Origin: Sphingomonas psychrotolerans
GTDB lineage: Bacteria; Pseudomonadota; Alphaproteobacteria; Sphingomonadales; Sphingomonadaceae
Direction of reading: 5' to 3'
Assembly: GCF_002796605.1 (NCBI RefSeq)
Contig: NZ_CP024923.1
Location: 186,001-250,000, forward strand
Length of the DNA: 64,000 bases
The notes below the pieces were generated by a model. That model had not been told where the DNA came from, did not search any database, and saw only the letters and a program-made list of their open reading frames with translations. Both the position numbers and the translations under genes were made by a program. This document shows, piece by piece, positions 54,019 through 63,666 of the stretch. Numbering within the stretch: position 1 is the stretch's first letter; every line of letters begins with the position of its first letter.

Positions 54019-55794
54019 GTGCAGACCGACGAAGCCATTGCCGGGGACGGGGCTCCTGCCGAAGGAACATGGGTGGCGCGGCCGCTGATCCTCGCCGCGA
54101 TCGGGCTTGCCGCGGGGCTCTGCGTGCATCTGATCCTCGGCAGCGGCTATCACAGCCATCTTTCGACGATCGAGGCCGCCACGCTGACCGGCGTGGTGCT
54201 GGTCGCGGGGCTCGCCGGCTTCACGCTGGAGCGCCGCTTGTGGTGGGCGTCGATTCTGTTCTCGGCGGCGACCGCGCTGATCGGCGCGCTGATCGTCGGG
54301 TGGAGCGGCTCGCCCGAGGACTGGAGCGTCGGCGAAGGCTGGCGGATGGTCAGCCTGCTGCTCGCCGTCGCAATCGCGGCGCCGCTGTTCCAGGCCGCGC
54401 GGGACGAGGGAGCGCGCCGTTTCCCCTATCCGGTGGTGCACGATCATGCCTGGACCAACGTGGTGCTGTTCGGCGCGTGCTGGGTCTTCGTCGGCATCGT
54501 GTTCGCGCTGGCGTGGCTGCTGGCGATGCTGTTCGATCTGATCAAGATCGATTTTCTCAAGGAGCTGCTCGAGAAGGACTGGTTCTGGCGTTCGCTGATC
54601 GGGCTCGCTTTCGGGGCGGCTTTGGGTCTGCTGCGCGAGCATGACGGCGTGGTGCGGCTGCTCCAGCGGGTCGTGGCGATGGTGCTCGCGGTGCTGGCGC
54701 CGGTGCTTGCCGTGGGGCTGGTGCTGTTCGTGCTGGCATTGCCCTTCACCGGGCTGAACGCACTCTGGGAGGCGACCAAGTCGACCACTCCGATCCTGTT
54801 GTTCTGTGTGGTCGGCGCGCTGATTCTCGCCAACGCGGTGATCGGCAACGCGCCGGGGCAGGAGCGGCGCTTCCCGCTGCTGCGCTATGGCGCAATGGCG
54901 CTGGCGGCGGTGATGCTGCCGCTGGCGGTGCTCGCCGCGGTCGCGATCTCGCTGCGTACCGGGCAGTACGGCTTCACCCCCGAGCGGCTCTGGGCAGTGG
55001 TGTTCGTGGCGATCGCCTGCCTGTGGGCGGCGGCCTATCTGGTCGCGCTGGTGCGGGGCAGGCGCGACTGGGCCGCACGGGTGCGGCCGCTGAACCTCGC
55101 GCTCGCGTTCGTGGTGTGCGGCGTGGCGCTGGTGCTGGCGACGCCGCTGGTGAGCTTCAACGCGATCTCGACGCGCGATCAGTTGGCCCGGCTAGAATCG
55201 GGCAAGGTGACGCCCGAGCAATTCGATTGGCGGGCCTTGGCGTTCGACTTCGGCCAGCCCGGGCGAACTGCGCTCAAGAAGCTGCAGGCATCGACGAATG
55301 CGGTGATCAAGGCGCGGGCGAACGAGGTGGCCAGGGCCGAGATGCGTTGGGACGTGAAAGATACCGGCCAGCAGGCCAGGAACCGCGCCGAAGTTACGGC
55401 CAACACGCGGATGCTGCAGCCGGGTGCCACACTGCCCGAAGGGCTGCGCGAGAGGATGGCGCAGGGGCATAACTGTACGCGCGAGCAGAAGTGCGGCGTG
55501 CTGCTGATCAGCGAAAGCGAGGCGCTGGTGTTCGAGGACGGCTGCTTCGCTGCGCCGAAGCCAACCCCCGCGAGGGCATCGCCCCCGCCGCCCGTTCGCA
55601 TCGCCTGCCGCGACGGCATCCGTTATCGCCTCGAAGATGGCAAGTGGGAGCAGGGGAGCTCCCTGCGCGCGACAGGCGCGGAGGACGATCAGGCGATTTC
55701 GGCTGGCTACGCAGCTGGCAAAGTCGAGATCCGGACCGTGCCGCGCCGACAGGTCTATGTCGGCGGCGTGCCGGTCGGCGATCCATTCGAATAG
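54019..55794 (+). CDS. DUF4153 polytopic membrane protein
   Basis: A 591-residue protein. GTG at 54019 is chosen over an upstream ATG because GGAGA lies eight bases before it and the N-terminus is then a natural cytoplasmic segment. About eleven transmembrane helices occupy residues 20-400 (LILAAIGLAAGLCVHLIL, WVFVGIVFALAWLLAMLF, LAVLAPVLAVGLVLFVLAL and others). The C-terminal about 190 residues are soluble with paired Cys (HNCTREQKCGVLL, EDGCFAAP, RIACRDGI). The family is broadly distributed and function unknown. Soluble tail is likely periplasmic. Confidence 0.87.
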   Translation: MQTDEAIAGDGAPAEGTWVARPLILAAIGLAAGLCVHLILGSGYHSHLSTIEAATLTGVVLVAGLAGFTLERRLWWASILFSAATALIGALIVGWSGSPEDWSVGEGWRMVSLLLAVAIAAPLFQAARDEGARRFPYPVVHDHAWTNVVLFGACWVFVGIVFALAWLLAMLFDLIKIDFLKELLEKDWFWRSLIGLAFGAALGLLREHDGVVRLLQRVVAMVLAVLAPVLAVGLVLFVLALPFTGLNALWEATKSTTPILLFCVVGALILANAVIGNAPGQERRFPLLRYGAMALAAVMLPLAVLAAVAISLRTGQYGFTPERLWAVVFVAIACLWAAAYLVALVRGRRDWAARVRPLNLALAFVVCGVALVLATPLVSFNAISTRDQLARLESGKVTPEQFDWRALAFDFGQPGRTALKKLQASTNAVIKARANEVARAEMRWDVKDTGQQARNRAEVTANTRMLQPGATLPEGLRERMAQGHNCTREQKCGVLLISESEALVFEDGCFAAPKPTPARASPPPPVRIACRDGIRYRLEDGKWEQGSSLRATGAEDDQAISAGYAAGKVEIRTVPRRQVYVGGVPVGDPFE

Positions 55795-55836
55795 CAATGC
55801 TTGAAGGGTGAGGGCGCGGCTGATAGTCGCGCCTTC

Positions 55837-56124
55837 ATGTCCGTAGATACTGCAACCGTGAAGAAGGTCGCCAGCCTCGCCCGGATCGCAATCAGCGATG
55901 CCGATGCCGAGCGCCTCGCGCCAGAGCTCAACAACATCCTCGGCTGGATCGAGCAGCTAAGCGAGGTCGACACCGCGAATGTCGAGCCGACCACTGCCGT
56001 GATCCCCAACACGCTGCGTCTGCGCGAAGACGTGGTGACCGAGGGCAAGCAGCGCGACGCCGTTCTCCAGAATGCACCGCAGGGCGAGCATGGCTTCTTC
56101 ACCGTGCCGAAGGTGGTCGAATGA
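55837..56124 (+). CDS. gatC: Asp-tRNA(Asn)/Glu-tRNA(Gln) amidotransferase subunit C
   Basis: A 95-residue GatC from [20 protein letters not shown]. The family pattern [20 protein letters not shown] and [20 protein letters not shown] plus [10 protein letters not shown] is present. It stabilises GatA-GatB, needed because the bacterium charges tRNA-Gln or tRNA-Asn indirectly. ATGA overlap with gatA follows. Confidence 0.95.
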   Translation: MSVDTATVKKVASLARIAISDADAERLAPELNNILGWIEQLSEVDTANVEPTTAVIPNTLRLREDVVTEGKQRDAVLQNAPQGEHGFFTVPKVVE

Positions 56125-57605
56125 CCGACGTTACCGATCTCGGCATCGCGCAGCTGCGCGACGGCATCCGCATCGGCAGCTTCTCGGCGCGCGAAGTCGC
56201 CGATGCGTTCGTCGTCAAGGTGAGCCGCGCCAAGGCGCTCAATGCGTTCATCGTCGAAACTCCCGACCATGCCATCGCCGCGGCCAAGGACGCCGATGCC
56301 GCGCGCGCCGCGGGCGAGACGCTCAAGCCGCTCGCCGGCGTGCCGATCGGGATGAAGGATCTGTTCGCCACCAAGGGGGTGCAGACCACGGCGGCGAGCC
56401 ATATCCTCGAAGGCTTCAAGCCGGTCTACGAATCGACTGTGTCGCAGCGGCTGTGGGATGCCGGCGCGGGGATGCTCGGCAAGCTCAACATGGACCAGTT
56501 CGCGATGGGCTCGTCCAACGAGACCAGCTATTTCGGCAACGTGATTTCGCCGTGGCGGCGCGGCGGCGGTGACAATGCCCCGCTGGCACCCGGCGGTTCG
56601 TCGGGCGGTTCCTCGGCGGCGATCGCGGCGCGAGTCGTTCCCGGCGCAACCGGCACCGATACCGGCGGCTCGATCCGCCAGCCCGCGGCGTTCACTGGCA
56701 TTTCGGGCATCAAGCCGACCTATGGCCGCTGCTCGCGTTGGGGCGTGGTGGCGTTCGCCTCGTCGCTCGATCAGGCGGGGCCAATGGCGCGCTCGGTCAA
56801 GGATTGCGCGATCCTGCTCGAGAATATGGCTGGCTTCGACCCCAAGGACTCGACTTCGCTCGAGCTGCCGGTGCCCAAATGGGAAGCGAACCTTTCGGGG
56901 AATCTGCGCGGCAAGAAGATCGGCATTCCCAAGGAGTATCGCGTCGACGGCATGCCCGCCGAGATCGAGGCCCTGTGGCAGCAGGGCATCGACTGGCTGA
57001 AGGATGCCGGGGCCGAGATCGTCGAAGTGAGCCTGCCGCACACGAAGTATGCGCTGCCGGCTTATTACATCATCGCGCCGGCCGAGGCTTCGTCGAACCT
57101 CGCGCGCTATGACGGCGTGCGTTACGGTCTGCGCGAGCTGGCCGAGGGCCAGAATCTGCAGGACATGTACGCCGCCACGCGCGCCGCGGGCTTTGGCGAC
57201 GAGGTCAAGCGCCGCATCCTGATCGGGACCTACGTCCTCTCGGCGGGCTTTTACGACGCCTATTACACCCAGGCGCAGAAGGTGCGGACGCTGATTGCAC
57301 GCGATTTCGAAAATGCCTGGACCTATTGCGACCTGCTGCTGACCCCGACTGCGCCGAGCGCGGCGTTCGCGCTCGGCGACAAATCGGCCGATCCGCTGGC
57401 GATGTATCTCAACGACGTCTTCACCGTGCCGAGCAGCCTCGCGGGGCTGCCGGCGATGTCGGTGCCCGGCGGGCTCGACAAGGGTGGGCTGCCGCTGGGT
57501 TTGCAGATCATCGGCAAGCCGCTCGACGAACAGGGCGTGCTCGACGCGGGGCTGGCGATCGAGGAGCGCGCAGGCTTTACGGCGCGGCCGGAGAGCTGGT
57601 GGTGA
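56121..57605 (+). CDS. gatA: Asp-tRNA(Asn)/Glu-tRNA(Gln) amidotransferase subunit A
   Basis: A 494-residue amidase-signature enzyme that hydrolyses glutamine to supply ammonia. The Lys-cisSer-Ser triad lies in PIGMKDLF and [26 protein letters not shown] follows. Length and order typical. Start codon overlaps gatC stop (ATGA). The 3' end overlaps by 29 bp the convergent acyltransferase gene, which separates it from gatB. Confidence 0.97.
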   Translation: MTDVTDLGIAQLRDGIRIGSFSAREVADAFVVKVSRAKALNAFIVETPDHAIAAAKDADAARAAGETLKPLAGVPIGMKDLFATKGVQTTAASHILEGFKPVYESTVSQRLWDAGAGMLGKLNMDQFAMGSSNETSYFGNVISPWRRGGGDNAPLAPGGSSGGSSAAIAARVVPGATGTDTGGSIRQPAAFTGISGIKPTYGRCSRWGVVAFASSLDQAGPMARSVKDCAILLENMAGFDPKDSTSLELPVPKWEANLSGNLRGKKIGIPKEYRVDGMPAEIEALWQQGIDWLKDAGAEIVEVSLPHTKYALPAYYIIAPAEASSNLARYDGVRYGLRELAEGQNLQDMYAATRAAGFGDEVKRRILIGTYVLSAGFYDAYYTQAQKVRTLIARDFENAWTYCDLLLTPTAPSAAFALGDKSADPLAMYLNDVFTVPSSLAGLPAMSVPGGLDKGGLPLGLQIIGKPLDEQGVLDAGLAIEERAGFTARPESWW

Positions 57606-58683
57606 GAATCGGCATGGCGCTGCCCCGCTGAACGCGGAGCCGTCGCCGGGTCCATGTGCGTAGCGGCGTGTCGATCCAGCGCGTCGCTGCCCATGCGGCA
57701 GCGAGCGTGACGAGGACGAGCGCCACCATGCCCGGGACTCCCGACGCGCCGATACGCTCCGCGGAGAAGATCATCGCTGCCAGCTGTATCACCGGCTGGT
57801 GGAGCACGTAGATTCCATAAGACACCCCTCCGAGCCCTGCGCCGATGCGGCGGGACAGCGGCGTGGTGCGTGCATTTGCGCCGAGCAGCACGAGCAGGGG
57901 GAAGAGCAGGATAGCGGCGAGAAAATCATATGCCGCGCCGAACGCGAGCGCTGTCCCCGGCGCGAACGCCGCGAGCAAGGCGAGGCCGATGAGCCAGTCC
58001 GGCAACGCGACGCGGACCGGCAGGCGGCGATGTAGCAGGGCAAGCGCCACGCCGGCGAAGAAGCCGTAGAGCACGCGAAAGCCGCCGCCGACGAAATCGC
58101 TCCACCGCGGCCCGGCATCGAGCGATCCGAGCTCCTGCACCGTGCAGGCCAGCAGCAGCGCGCCGGTCAGCAGGAGGGCCGGAAGCAATGGCCCCCGCAG
58201 CCGGAAGGCGACGAGCGCGAGGAGCAGATTTGCGAGCAGCTCCCAGAATAGCGACCACGCCGGATAGACGAAGGGGAAGAGATTCGGTCCTGTTGCCGGA
58301 TCGGGCGGGGCGGGGAGGAACAGCAGGTTCGCCCCGAGCGTCACTGCCCACGTGCCCGCCTGCGCGCCGTTCACAAGCGCGATCGCCGCGGCGAAAAGCG
58401 TCGCCAGCAGATAAAGCGGATAGAGCCGGATCAGCCGATCGATCAGAAAGCGACCTCTGCCCTGTCCTTCCGACAGGCGCGGCCACCACGCCCGCGCGAG
58501 CACGAATCCGCTGAGCACGAAGAACAGGTCGACCGCCAGATAGTCGCGCGGCAGGAAGGCGACGACGTCGCCGGGCCACGGAAAATGCCGCGTCACGATC
58601 GCCAGCGCCGCCAGTCCGCGCAGGAGATCGAGTGCGACGAGGCGGTCGGTCGGCGGCGCGTCCATCGTGGTCGGGCGTGCCAT
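57577..58683 (-). CDS. acyltransferase-3 family membrane protein
   Basis: A 368-residue protein from [11 protein letters not shown] (58683; MDAPP at 58665 is an alternative; neither has a strong ribosome-binding site). The acyltransferase-3 opening [19 protein letters not shown] and [20 protein letters not shown] are clear, followed by about ten membrane helices; [18 protein letters not shown] is the usual C-terminal helix motif. It lacks an SGNH domain, unlike the relative at 14191-16242. It probably transfers an acyl group to an exported polysaccharide or lipid. It interrupts the gatC-gatA/gatB cluster on the opposite strand. Confidence 0.9.
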   Translation of the reverse strand: MARPTTMDAPPTDRLVALDLLRGLAALAIVTRHFPWPGDVVAFLPRDYLAVDLFFVLSGFVLARAWWPRLSEGQGRGRFLIDRLIRLYPLYLLATLFAAAIALVNGAQAGTWAVTLGANLLFLPAPPDPATGPNLFPFVYPAWSLFWELLANLLLALVAFRLRGPLLPALLLTGALLLACTVQELGSLDAGPRWSDFVGGGFRVLYGFFAGVALALLHRRLPVRVALPDWLIGLALLAAFAPGTALAFGAAYDFLAAILLFPLLVLLGANARTTPLSRRIGAGLGGVSYGIYVLHQPVIQLAAMIFSAERIGASGVPGMVALVLVTLAAAWAATRWIDTPLRTWTRRRLRVQRGSAMPILTTSSPAAP

Positions 58684-58752
58684 AAAGGCAGTTAACAAAG
58701 CGGTGGCAAGGGTGCTGGCGGCGAAGGCCCGCCTCGTGCTAGCGGGGGCCGC

Positions 58753-60267
58753 ATGAGTGATTCCGCAGTTTCCAGCTACCGCATCAAGGGCGACACCGGC
58801 GAGTGGGAGGTCGTGATCGGCCTCGAGGTCCACGCGCAGGTCACCTCCAACGCCAAGCTCTTCTCGGGCGCATCGACCGAGTTCGGCGCCGAGCCCAACA
58901 GCCAGGTGTCGCTGATCGATGCCGCGATGCCCGGCATGCTGCCGACGCCCAACAAGGAGTGCATCCGCCAGGCGGTGCGCACCGGCATGGCGCTGGGTGC
59001 GGTGATCAACAAATATTCGCGGTTCGACCGGAAGAATTATTTCTACGCCGATCTGCCGCAGGGCTATCAGATCAGCCAGCTCTACCACCCGATCGTCGGC
59101 GAGGGCCGGATCGAGATCAGCCTCGACGAGAAGGACCCCGAAGCCTTCACCAAGGAAATCGGGATCGAGCGCATCCATATCGAGCAGGACGCCGGCAAGC
59201 TGATGCACGATCAGCATCCGACGCGCAGCTATGTCGATCTCAATCGCGCCGGCGTCGCGCTGATGGAGATCGTCAGTCGCCCGGACATGGCTTCGCCCGC
59301 CGAAGCAGGGGCTTATGTCAAGAAGCTGCGCTCGATTCTGCGCTATGTCGGCTCGTGCGACGGCAATATGGAAGAAGGCTCGATGCGCGCCGACGTCAAT
59401 GTCAGCGTGCGCAAGCCGGGCGACGAGCTCGGCACGCGGACCGAGACCAAGAACGTCAATTCGGTGCGCTTCGTGATGGCGGCGATCGAATACGAGGCGC
59501 GCCGCCAGGTGGAAGTGCTCGAGAGCGGCGGGCGGATCGTCCAGGAGACGCGGCTGTTCGATCCCGATCGCGGCGAGACGCGGTCGATGCGCTCGAAGGA
59601 AGACGCGCACGATTATCGCTATTTCCCCGATCCCGACCTGCTGCCCTTGGTGCTCGACGATGCGTTTCTCGACGCCTGTCAGGCGAGCCTGCCCGAATTG
59701 CCCGACGCCAAGCGCCGCCGCTACGAGAGCGATCTCGGGCTGAGTGCGTACAACGCCGCGGTGCTCACTGCCGACGCCGATACCGCGCGCTGGTTCGAGG
59801 CGCTGCTGGCCGAGTCGGCGCGGGTGCAGGCCAAGGGCGAGCAGGAAGTCGCGCGTCCCGCGGCCAACTGGCTGATCTCGGACCTGTACGGCGCACTCAA
59901 TCGCCTCGGCAAGGATCTCGATGGCAGCCCGGTCAGCCCGGTACAGGGCGCCGAATTGCTGGCTTTGGTCGCCGACGGGACGATCTCGGGGCCGCTGGCC
60001 AAGCAGGTGTTCGAGATCATGCTCGAGACCGGCGACGGCGCCGCGAAGATCGTCGAGGATCGCGGGCTCAAGCAGACCAGCGACACCGGCGCGATCGAGG
60101 CAGTGATCGCCGACGTGCTGGCCAAGAACCCGAACCAGCTCGAGCAATATCGCGGCGGCAAGGAAGCCTTGTTCGGCTTCTTCGTCGGCCAGACGATGAA
60201 GGCGATGGCCGGCAAGGCCAATCCCGCGGTGGTCAACGAGCTGTTGAAGAAGGCGCTGGCGGGTTGA
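58753..60267 (+). CDS. gatB: Asp-tRNA(Asn)/Glu-tRNA(Gln) amidotransferase subunit B
   Basis: A 504-residue GatB. The catalytic cradle begins [20 protein letters not shown] and includes [40 protein letters not shown] and [17 protein letters not shown]; the C-terminal helical tail domain (EARVQ-like [40 protein letters not shown]) binds tRNA. It phosphorylates and amidates Glu-tRNA(Gln) or Asp-tRNA(Asn). Has its own upstream gap, so it may need its own promoter because the acyltransferase gene separates it from gatCA. Confidence 0.97.
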   Translation: MSDSAVSSYRIKGDTGEWEVVIGLEVHAQVTSNAKLFSGASTEFGAEPNSQVSLIDAAMPGMLPTPNKECIRQAVRTGMALGAVINKYSRFDRKNYFYADLPQGYQISQLYHPIVGEGRIEISLDEKDPEAFTKEIGIERIHIEQDAGKLMHDQHPTRSYVDLNRAGVALMEIVSRPDMASPAEAGAYVKKLRSILRYVGSCDGNMEEGSMRADVNVSVRKPGDELGTRTETKNVNSVRFVMAAIEYEARRQVEVLESGGRIVQETRLFDPDRGETRSMRSKEDAHDYRYFPDPDLLPLVLDDAFLDACQASLPELPDAKRRRYESDLGLSAYNAAVLTADADTARWFEALLAESARVQAKGEQEVARPAANWLISDLYGALNRLGKDLDGSPVSPVQGAELLALVADGTISGPLAKQVFEIMLETGDGAAKIVEDRGLKQTSDTGAIEAVIADVLAKNPNQLEQYRGGKEALFGFFVGQTMKAMAGKANPAVVNELLKKALAG

Positions 60268-60299
60268 GATCTTGCGAGCGACCGGCCCTTCCTTCTACC

Positions 60300-60378
60300 G
60301 TCATCCCGGCGGAAGCCGGGACCTCGAGCGAGGGTCCGTTCGCTAGCCGCCTGAGATCCCGGCCTTCGCCGGGATGAC
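60300..60378. repeat. REP-like inverted pair between gatB and the cyclophilin gene
   Basis: Two palindromes facing each other: TCATCCCGGC-GGAA-GCCGGGA (about 60300-60321) and GATCCCGGC-CTTC-GCCGGGATGA (about 60355-60377). The outer ends are complementary, so one large cruciform can form. Layout of a mosaic REP element of the type in other sphingomonad genomes. Confidence 0.75.
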
Positions 60379-60391
60379 GTGGAGGATGTGG

Positions 60392-60997
60392 ATGCGTTGG
60401 GTCGCTGCATTTCTGCTGACGCTGCTGGCGCTTCCGGCGTTCGCGCAAACGCCGGTTGCGGCGCCGGCTAATCCCCGCGTCGCAGTCGAGACGACCGCCG
60501 GCCGCTTCGTCGTCGAGGTCTATGCCGACAAGGCGCCGATCAGTGCGCGCAATTTCCTGCGCTATGTCGATCAGAAGCGGCTCGACGGGATCAGTTTCTA
60601 TCGCACGGTGAAGGTGCAGGACCGGTTCGGCTTCGTCCAGTTCGGCGTGCAGAACGCGCCGGCGAAAATGCTCGCGCCGATCAAGCACGAACCGACCAGC
60701 CAGACCGGCATCAAGCATCTCGACGGCACCCTCTCGATGCCGCGGCTGGCGCCCGGCAGCGCGCGCGGCGAGTTCACGATCATGCTCGGCGATCAGCCTT
60801 CGTTCGACGCCGATCCAGCCAAAGCCGGGGACAATCTCGGCTATGCCGCGTTCGCCCGGGTGATCGAGGGCATGGACGTGGTCCTCAAGATCTTCGACGC
60901 ACCGACCTCGCCGACCAAGACGCTGCAGGGTAGCTTCAAGGGCGAGATCCCGGAGACGCCGGTGAAGGTGCTGACCGCGCGGCGGGTAACCGGCTAG
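60392..60997 (+). CDS. periplasmic cyclophilin-type peptidyl-prolyl isomerase
   Basis: A 201-residue protein; ATG 60392 has GGAGG six bases upstream and begins a signal peptide (MRWVAAFLLTLLALPAFA, cleavage about AQ at 18-19). The cyclophilin core includes VAVETTAGRFVVEVYADKAP, SARNFLRYVDQKRLDGISFY, RTVKVQDRFGFVQFG, GTLSMPRLAPGSARGEFTIM, and the terminal FARVIEGMDVVLKIFD. The usual FHR signature is FYRTV here and the GGD strand is altered, so activity may differ. It probably assists folding of exported proteins. Confidence 0.9.
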   Translation: MRWVAAFLLTLLALPAFAQTPVAAPANPRVAVETTAGRFVVEVYADKAPISARNFLRYVDQKRLDGISFYRTVKVQDRFGFVQFGVQNAPAKMLAPIKHEPTSQTGIKHLDGTLSMPRLAPGSARGEFTIMLGDQPSFDADPAKAGDNLGYAAFARVIEGMDVVLKIFDAPTSPTKTLQGSFKGEIPETPVKVLTARRVTG

Positions 60998-61036
60998 TCG
61001 ATTGCGGGGCGCTCGCGGCGAGCGCCCCGCCGCACC

Positions 61037-61693
61037 TCAGGCGCGCTTTTTGGTGGTCATGGATTTGCGCGCGTTGCGCGCATATTCCTCGAAATTGCGC
61101 TTGAACACGCCGACCAGCTCGTCGAGCGCCGCGATCGAATCCTCGCCCTCCTTGGGCGGGAACAGCTTGAGGCCGTTGCCGCCCCACGCTTTATATTCAT
61201 AATCGATCTTCTGATCGTTGCCGAACTCGCGGAGCATGAACAGCGTTTTCAGCGAGCGGCCATACATGATGTGCTTCGAGTAGAAGACGTCGGCTACGAT
61301 CAGCTCGGAATAGCAATTTGCAGTCGAATCCGAGCGACGCGTCTTCACCTTGTTCATCGTCTTGCGCTCGATCGGCGTTTCGTGACGGACCAGGACGGTG
61401 CCGGGCTTCAGATTGATCAATGCCTGAAGATCCAGCGCCTGCAGTGCGTCGAGCTGCGAAGGGCTGTCCAGCGCACTGGCGAGCTGCGCCTTGTTGCCGG
61501 CATCCTTCTTGGCGTTCAGCGCCGCCCCGACGAGGCCCCCGAGCAATCCGGTGGTCGTGGAGTTCATTCGCTCGGCCGGCCAGAGGTGAAGTTCGCAAGG
61601 CGCTGCGCCGGCATCCTGCGCGGCCGCGCCGGGCGAGGCGAGCAGCGCGACGCCGCCGGCGAGTATCGCCGTGAGATAGGCAAGCTTGATCAT
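61037..61693 (-). CDS. exported protein of unknown family, paralog 1 (CELHxWP)
   Basis: A 218-residue protein from MIKLAYLTAI (GGGGGA upstream; signal peptide cut near residue 25). The mature part starts with a CELHLWPAERMNS motif, continues with QALDLQALINLKPGTVLVRH, has ANCYSELIVADVFYSKHIMY and GRSLKTLFMLREFGND, then WGGNGLKLFPPKEGEDS, and ends in a basic helical tail (YARNARKSMTTKKRA). It is a paralog of the next gene upstream on the same strand (61734-62387). Two Cys (in CELH and NCYSE) are conserved between the two. I recognise no described domain. Confidence 0.75.
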   Translation of the reverse strand: MIKLAYLTAILAGGVALLASPGAAAQDAGAAPCELHLWPAERMNSTTTGLLGGLVGAALNAKKDAGNKAQLASALDSPSQLDALQALDLQALINLKPGTVLVRHETPIERKTMNKVKTRRSDSTANCYSELIVADVFYSKHIMYGRSLKTLFMLREFGNDQKIDYEYKAWGGNGLKLFPPKEGEDSIAALDELVGVFKRNFEEYARNARKSMTTKKRA

Positions 61694-61733
61694 GATGGGT
61701 CCCCCGTTGAAGAAATCGTGTGCGCGCGTGCGC

Positions 61734-62387
61734 CTATTTGCCGCGCTTGCCCTTGGCGGGTTTGTTCAGCGCCTCGGCGAAGCGCGTGAGATTGGCGACA
61801 TAGGCGCTTTTCAGATCGTCGCTCGCCGCCTTGCGATCGACGCCTTCCTTGGGCGGGAAAAGCTTGAGCGGCGTCTTGACCCAAGTGCCGAACACCCGCA
61901 CCGGCGTCACGGCGGGCGCGACACCATCGCCGAAATCGCGGTAGCGCAGCGAGCTTTTGAGTTGGCTGCCGAAGAAGACGTCCTGTTGCAGGAACACGTC
62001 GTCGACGATCAGTTCGGCATAGCAGGGCGCGCCGTCGGTGGTGAGCCGTCCGGGCGTGGTCCGGATCTCGCGGCTGGTGAGCGGCTGGGGATGGACGATC
62101 AGCCGGTAGCTGTGGAGACCGATGATTCCCTGCGGCTGGGCGCGGTCGAGCAATTCCGTTTGCGAGGCGGCGCCCAGCGGGTCGGGCGGCACCTCCGGAT
62201 ACCCGTCGCGCCCCGTCACCGCGCCATTGACGATGCCCCCGTGAATCCAGCCTTGATAGACCGAATTGAGCTCGCCGCTCGGCCAGACATGAAGCTCGCA
62301 TCCGCCAGGCGCCGCTTCGTGCCCGCGCGCCGCGTTCGCAGAAAAGCCCGCGACAACAGCCGCGAGCAACAATGCACGTCGAAACAC
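61734..62387 (-). CDS. exported protein of unknown family, paralog 2 (CELHxWP)
   Basis: A 217-residue protein; GTG 62387 chosen because GGGGGAGG lies eight bases upstream and it starts the signal peptide (FRRALLLAAVVAGFSANA). Shared with paralog 1: CELHVWPSGELNS, the APCYAELIVDDVFLQQDVFF block, LKSSLRYRDFGD, WVKTPLKLFPPKEGVD and a basic C-terminus (NKPAKGKRGK). About 40 bp separates it from paralog 1, so both form a tandem operon. The two Cys match. Function unknown. Confidence 0.75.
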   Translation of the reverse strand: MFRRALLLAAVVAGFSANAARGHEAAPGGCELHVWPSGELNSVYQGWIHGGIVNGAVTGRDGYPEVPPDPLGAASQTELLDRAQPQGIIGLHSYRLIVHPQPLTSREIRTTPGRLTTDGAPCYAELIVDDVFLQQDVFFGSQLKSSLRYRDFGDGVAPAVTPVRVFGTWVKTPLKLFPPKEGVDRKAASDDLKSAYVANLTRFAEALNKPAKGKRGK

Positions 62388-62473
62388 CCTGTCTGCCTCC
62401 CCCAAGGCTTGCCCGCCGCGACTATATCCGGCCGGTCGAGTGAAGCAATCCCCGAGATGTCATGAGGCGGGGC

Positions 62474-63193
62474 TCACCGCGCGCGCTTGTCGAGATAGAG
62501 AAACGCCGGGTCGAATTCGGCGACGCGGCGCAGTCCGGCAAGATCGGCGATCGCCACGCGGCTGCTGCGGAACTCGACGAGCTTTCGCTCGCGCAATTCC
62601 TTGAGCACGCGGTTGACGTGGACCGAAGTGAGCCCGAGGCATTCGGCGAGATCGACCTGAGTGAGCGGCAAGGCAAATTCGTGTTCGGTCGCGAGGCCGA
62701 CGATGCCGAGCCGAACCTGAAGCTCGCAGAACAGATGCGCAGCGCGCTGGAGCGCGCTGCGCCGGCCCAGCGAGACTTCCCATTCGCGGTGAATCGCCGC
62801 GTCGAGATTGGTCGAGAACCAAAGCACCCGGGCGAGATGGGGGTGCTGTTCGGTGATGCGCTTCAGCCGCTCGTGCGGGACTTGCACGATTTTGGCCGGT
62901 GTCAGCGTCATGACGTTGTGATCGAGATGCTTGAGCGTGAAGCTGTGCAGATCGGCGAAGTCGCCGGCTACGTGGAGCTCGGTGATCTGGCGTTCGCCGT
63001 CACTGAGATCCTTGTAGCGGCACAGAATGCCTTCGAGCAGCAGCGTCGAACGATCCAGCTCCTTGCCCGCCGTGATGAAAGTGTGATCCGCGGGATAATG
63101 GAGCACTTCGCCCAGTGCGTCGTACAGCGCCTGTTCCTCCTCCGCGCTGATATCGTCGCGCGCGCGCAGTTTCATCAGGTGCTTGTCGATCAT
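62474..63193 (-). CDS. Crp/Fnr-family transcriptional regulator
   Basis: A 239-residue protein. An N-terminal cyclic-nucleotide-binding-like domain (FITAGKELDRSTLLLEGILC, RYKDLSDGERQITELHVAGD, FADLHSFTLKHLDHNVMTLT) is followed by a C-terminal winged helix (LPLTQVDLAECLGLTSVHVN, RVLKELRERKLVEFR). There is no Fnr-type Cys cluster for an iron-sulfur cluster, so it likely senses something else. Sphingomonads have many such regulators. Target genes unknown; the tandem paralogs lie downstream on the same strand after 86 bp. Confidence 0.92.
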   Translation of the reverse strand: MIDKHLMKLRARDDISAEEEQALYDALGEVLHYPADHTFITAGKELDRSTLLLEGILCRYKDLSDGERQITELHVAGDFADLHSFTLKHLDHNVMTLTPAKIVQVPHERLKRITEQHPHLARVLWFSTNLDAAIHREWEVSLGRRSALQRAAHLFCELQVRLGIVGLATEHEFALPLTQVDLAECLGLTSVHVNRVLKELRERKLVEFRSSRVAIADLAGLRRVAEFDPAFLYLDKRAR

Positions 63194-63223
63194 GTGCCCT
63201 CCGGATCGCGCGACAACGCGGTC

Positions 63224-63409
63224 TCAGGCCATCGGTTGCCCGGGGCTGATACCCGGATCGCCGCCGGGGTGCGGGTCAGGCACGTCCACGTCGGGGGCGG
63301 GCGGAGAATATTCGGGGGGCGGGGTGGTCGGCTGCGCGGGCTGCGGGGTGCCGGGATTTTCCGAAGGTGTGGGCTCGGGATTGGCGGGAATCGGCGGTTC
63401 GACGGGCAT
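63224..63409 (-). CDS. small proline-rich protein
   Basis: A 61-residue protein from MPVEPPIPANPEP with CAGGAG eight bases upstream. Nearly a third of residues are proline, with Asp and Gly (PDVDVPDPHPGGDPGISPG). No signal peptide. I recall similar short Pro-rich proteins annotated in sphingomonad genomes; function unknown. It is 30 bp before the Crp/Fnr gene on the same strand. Confidence 0.6.
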   Translation of the reverse strand: MPVEPPIPANPEPTPSENPGTPQPAQPTTPPPEYSPPAPDVDVPDPHPGGDPGISPGQPMA

Positions 63410-63519
63410 CAAGGGTCTCCTGCTTTGCTCCTGAACGCCGCGCGGGGCCTGCAAGTTGCTTCACGGCCTTGCCCCGGCACCCATGACTGCTATAGAGCCC
63501 GCCGACCGGCGGTGCCCCT

Positions 63520-63604
63520 GCGGGCGTGGCGGAACTGGTAGACGCGCCAGATTTAGGTTCTGGTATCGAAAGGTGTGGGGGTTCGAGTCCCTTCGCCCGC
63601 ACCA
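63520..63604 (+). tRNA. tRNA-Leu (anticodon TAG)
   Basis: An 85-nt class II tRNA including encoded CCA. Acceptor stem GCGGGCG (63520-63526) with CGCCCGC (63594-63600); anticodon stem CCAGA/TCTGG with the loop TTTAGGT containing TAG; long variable arm; T-loop GTTCGAGTCC. Reads CUA and, by wobble, other CUN leucine codons. Confidence 0.97.
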
Positions 63605-63666
63605 GCACCGCCGCTCTTGATCAGCGTCCCGGCGCCGCGATCCCATTCTAGTTGGAAGCCTGAAGA

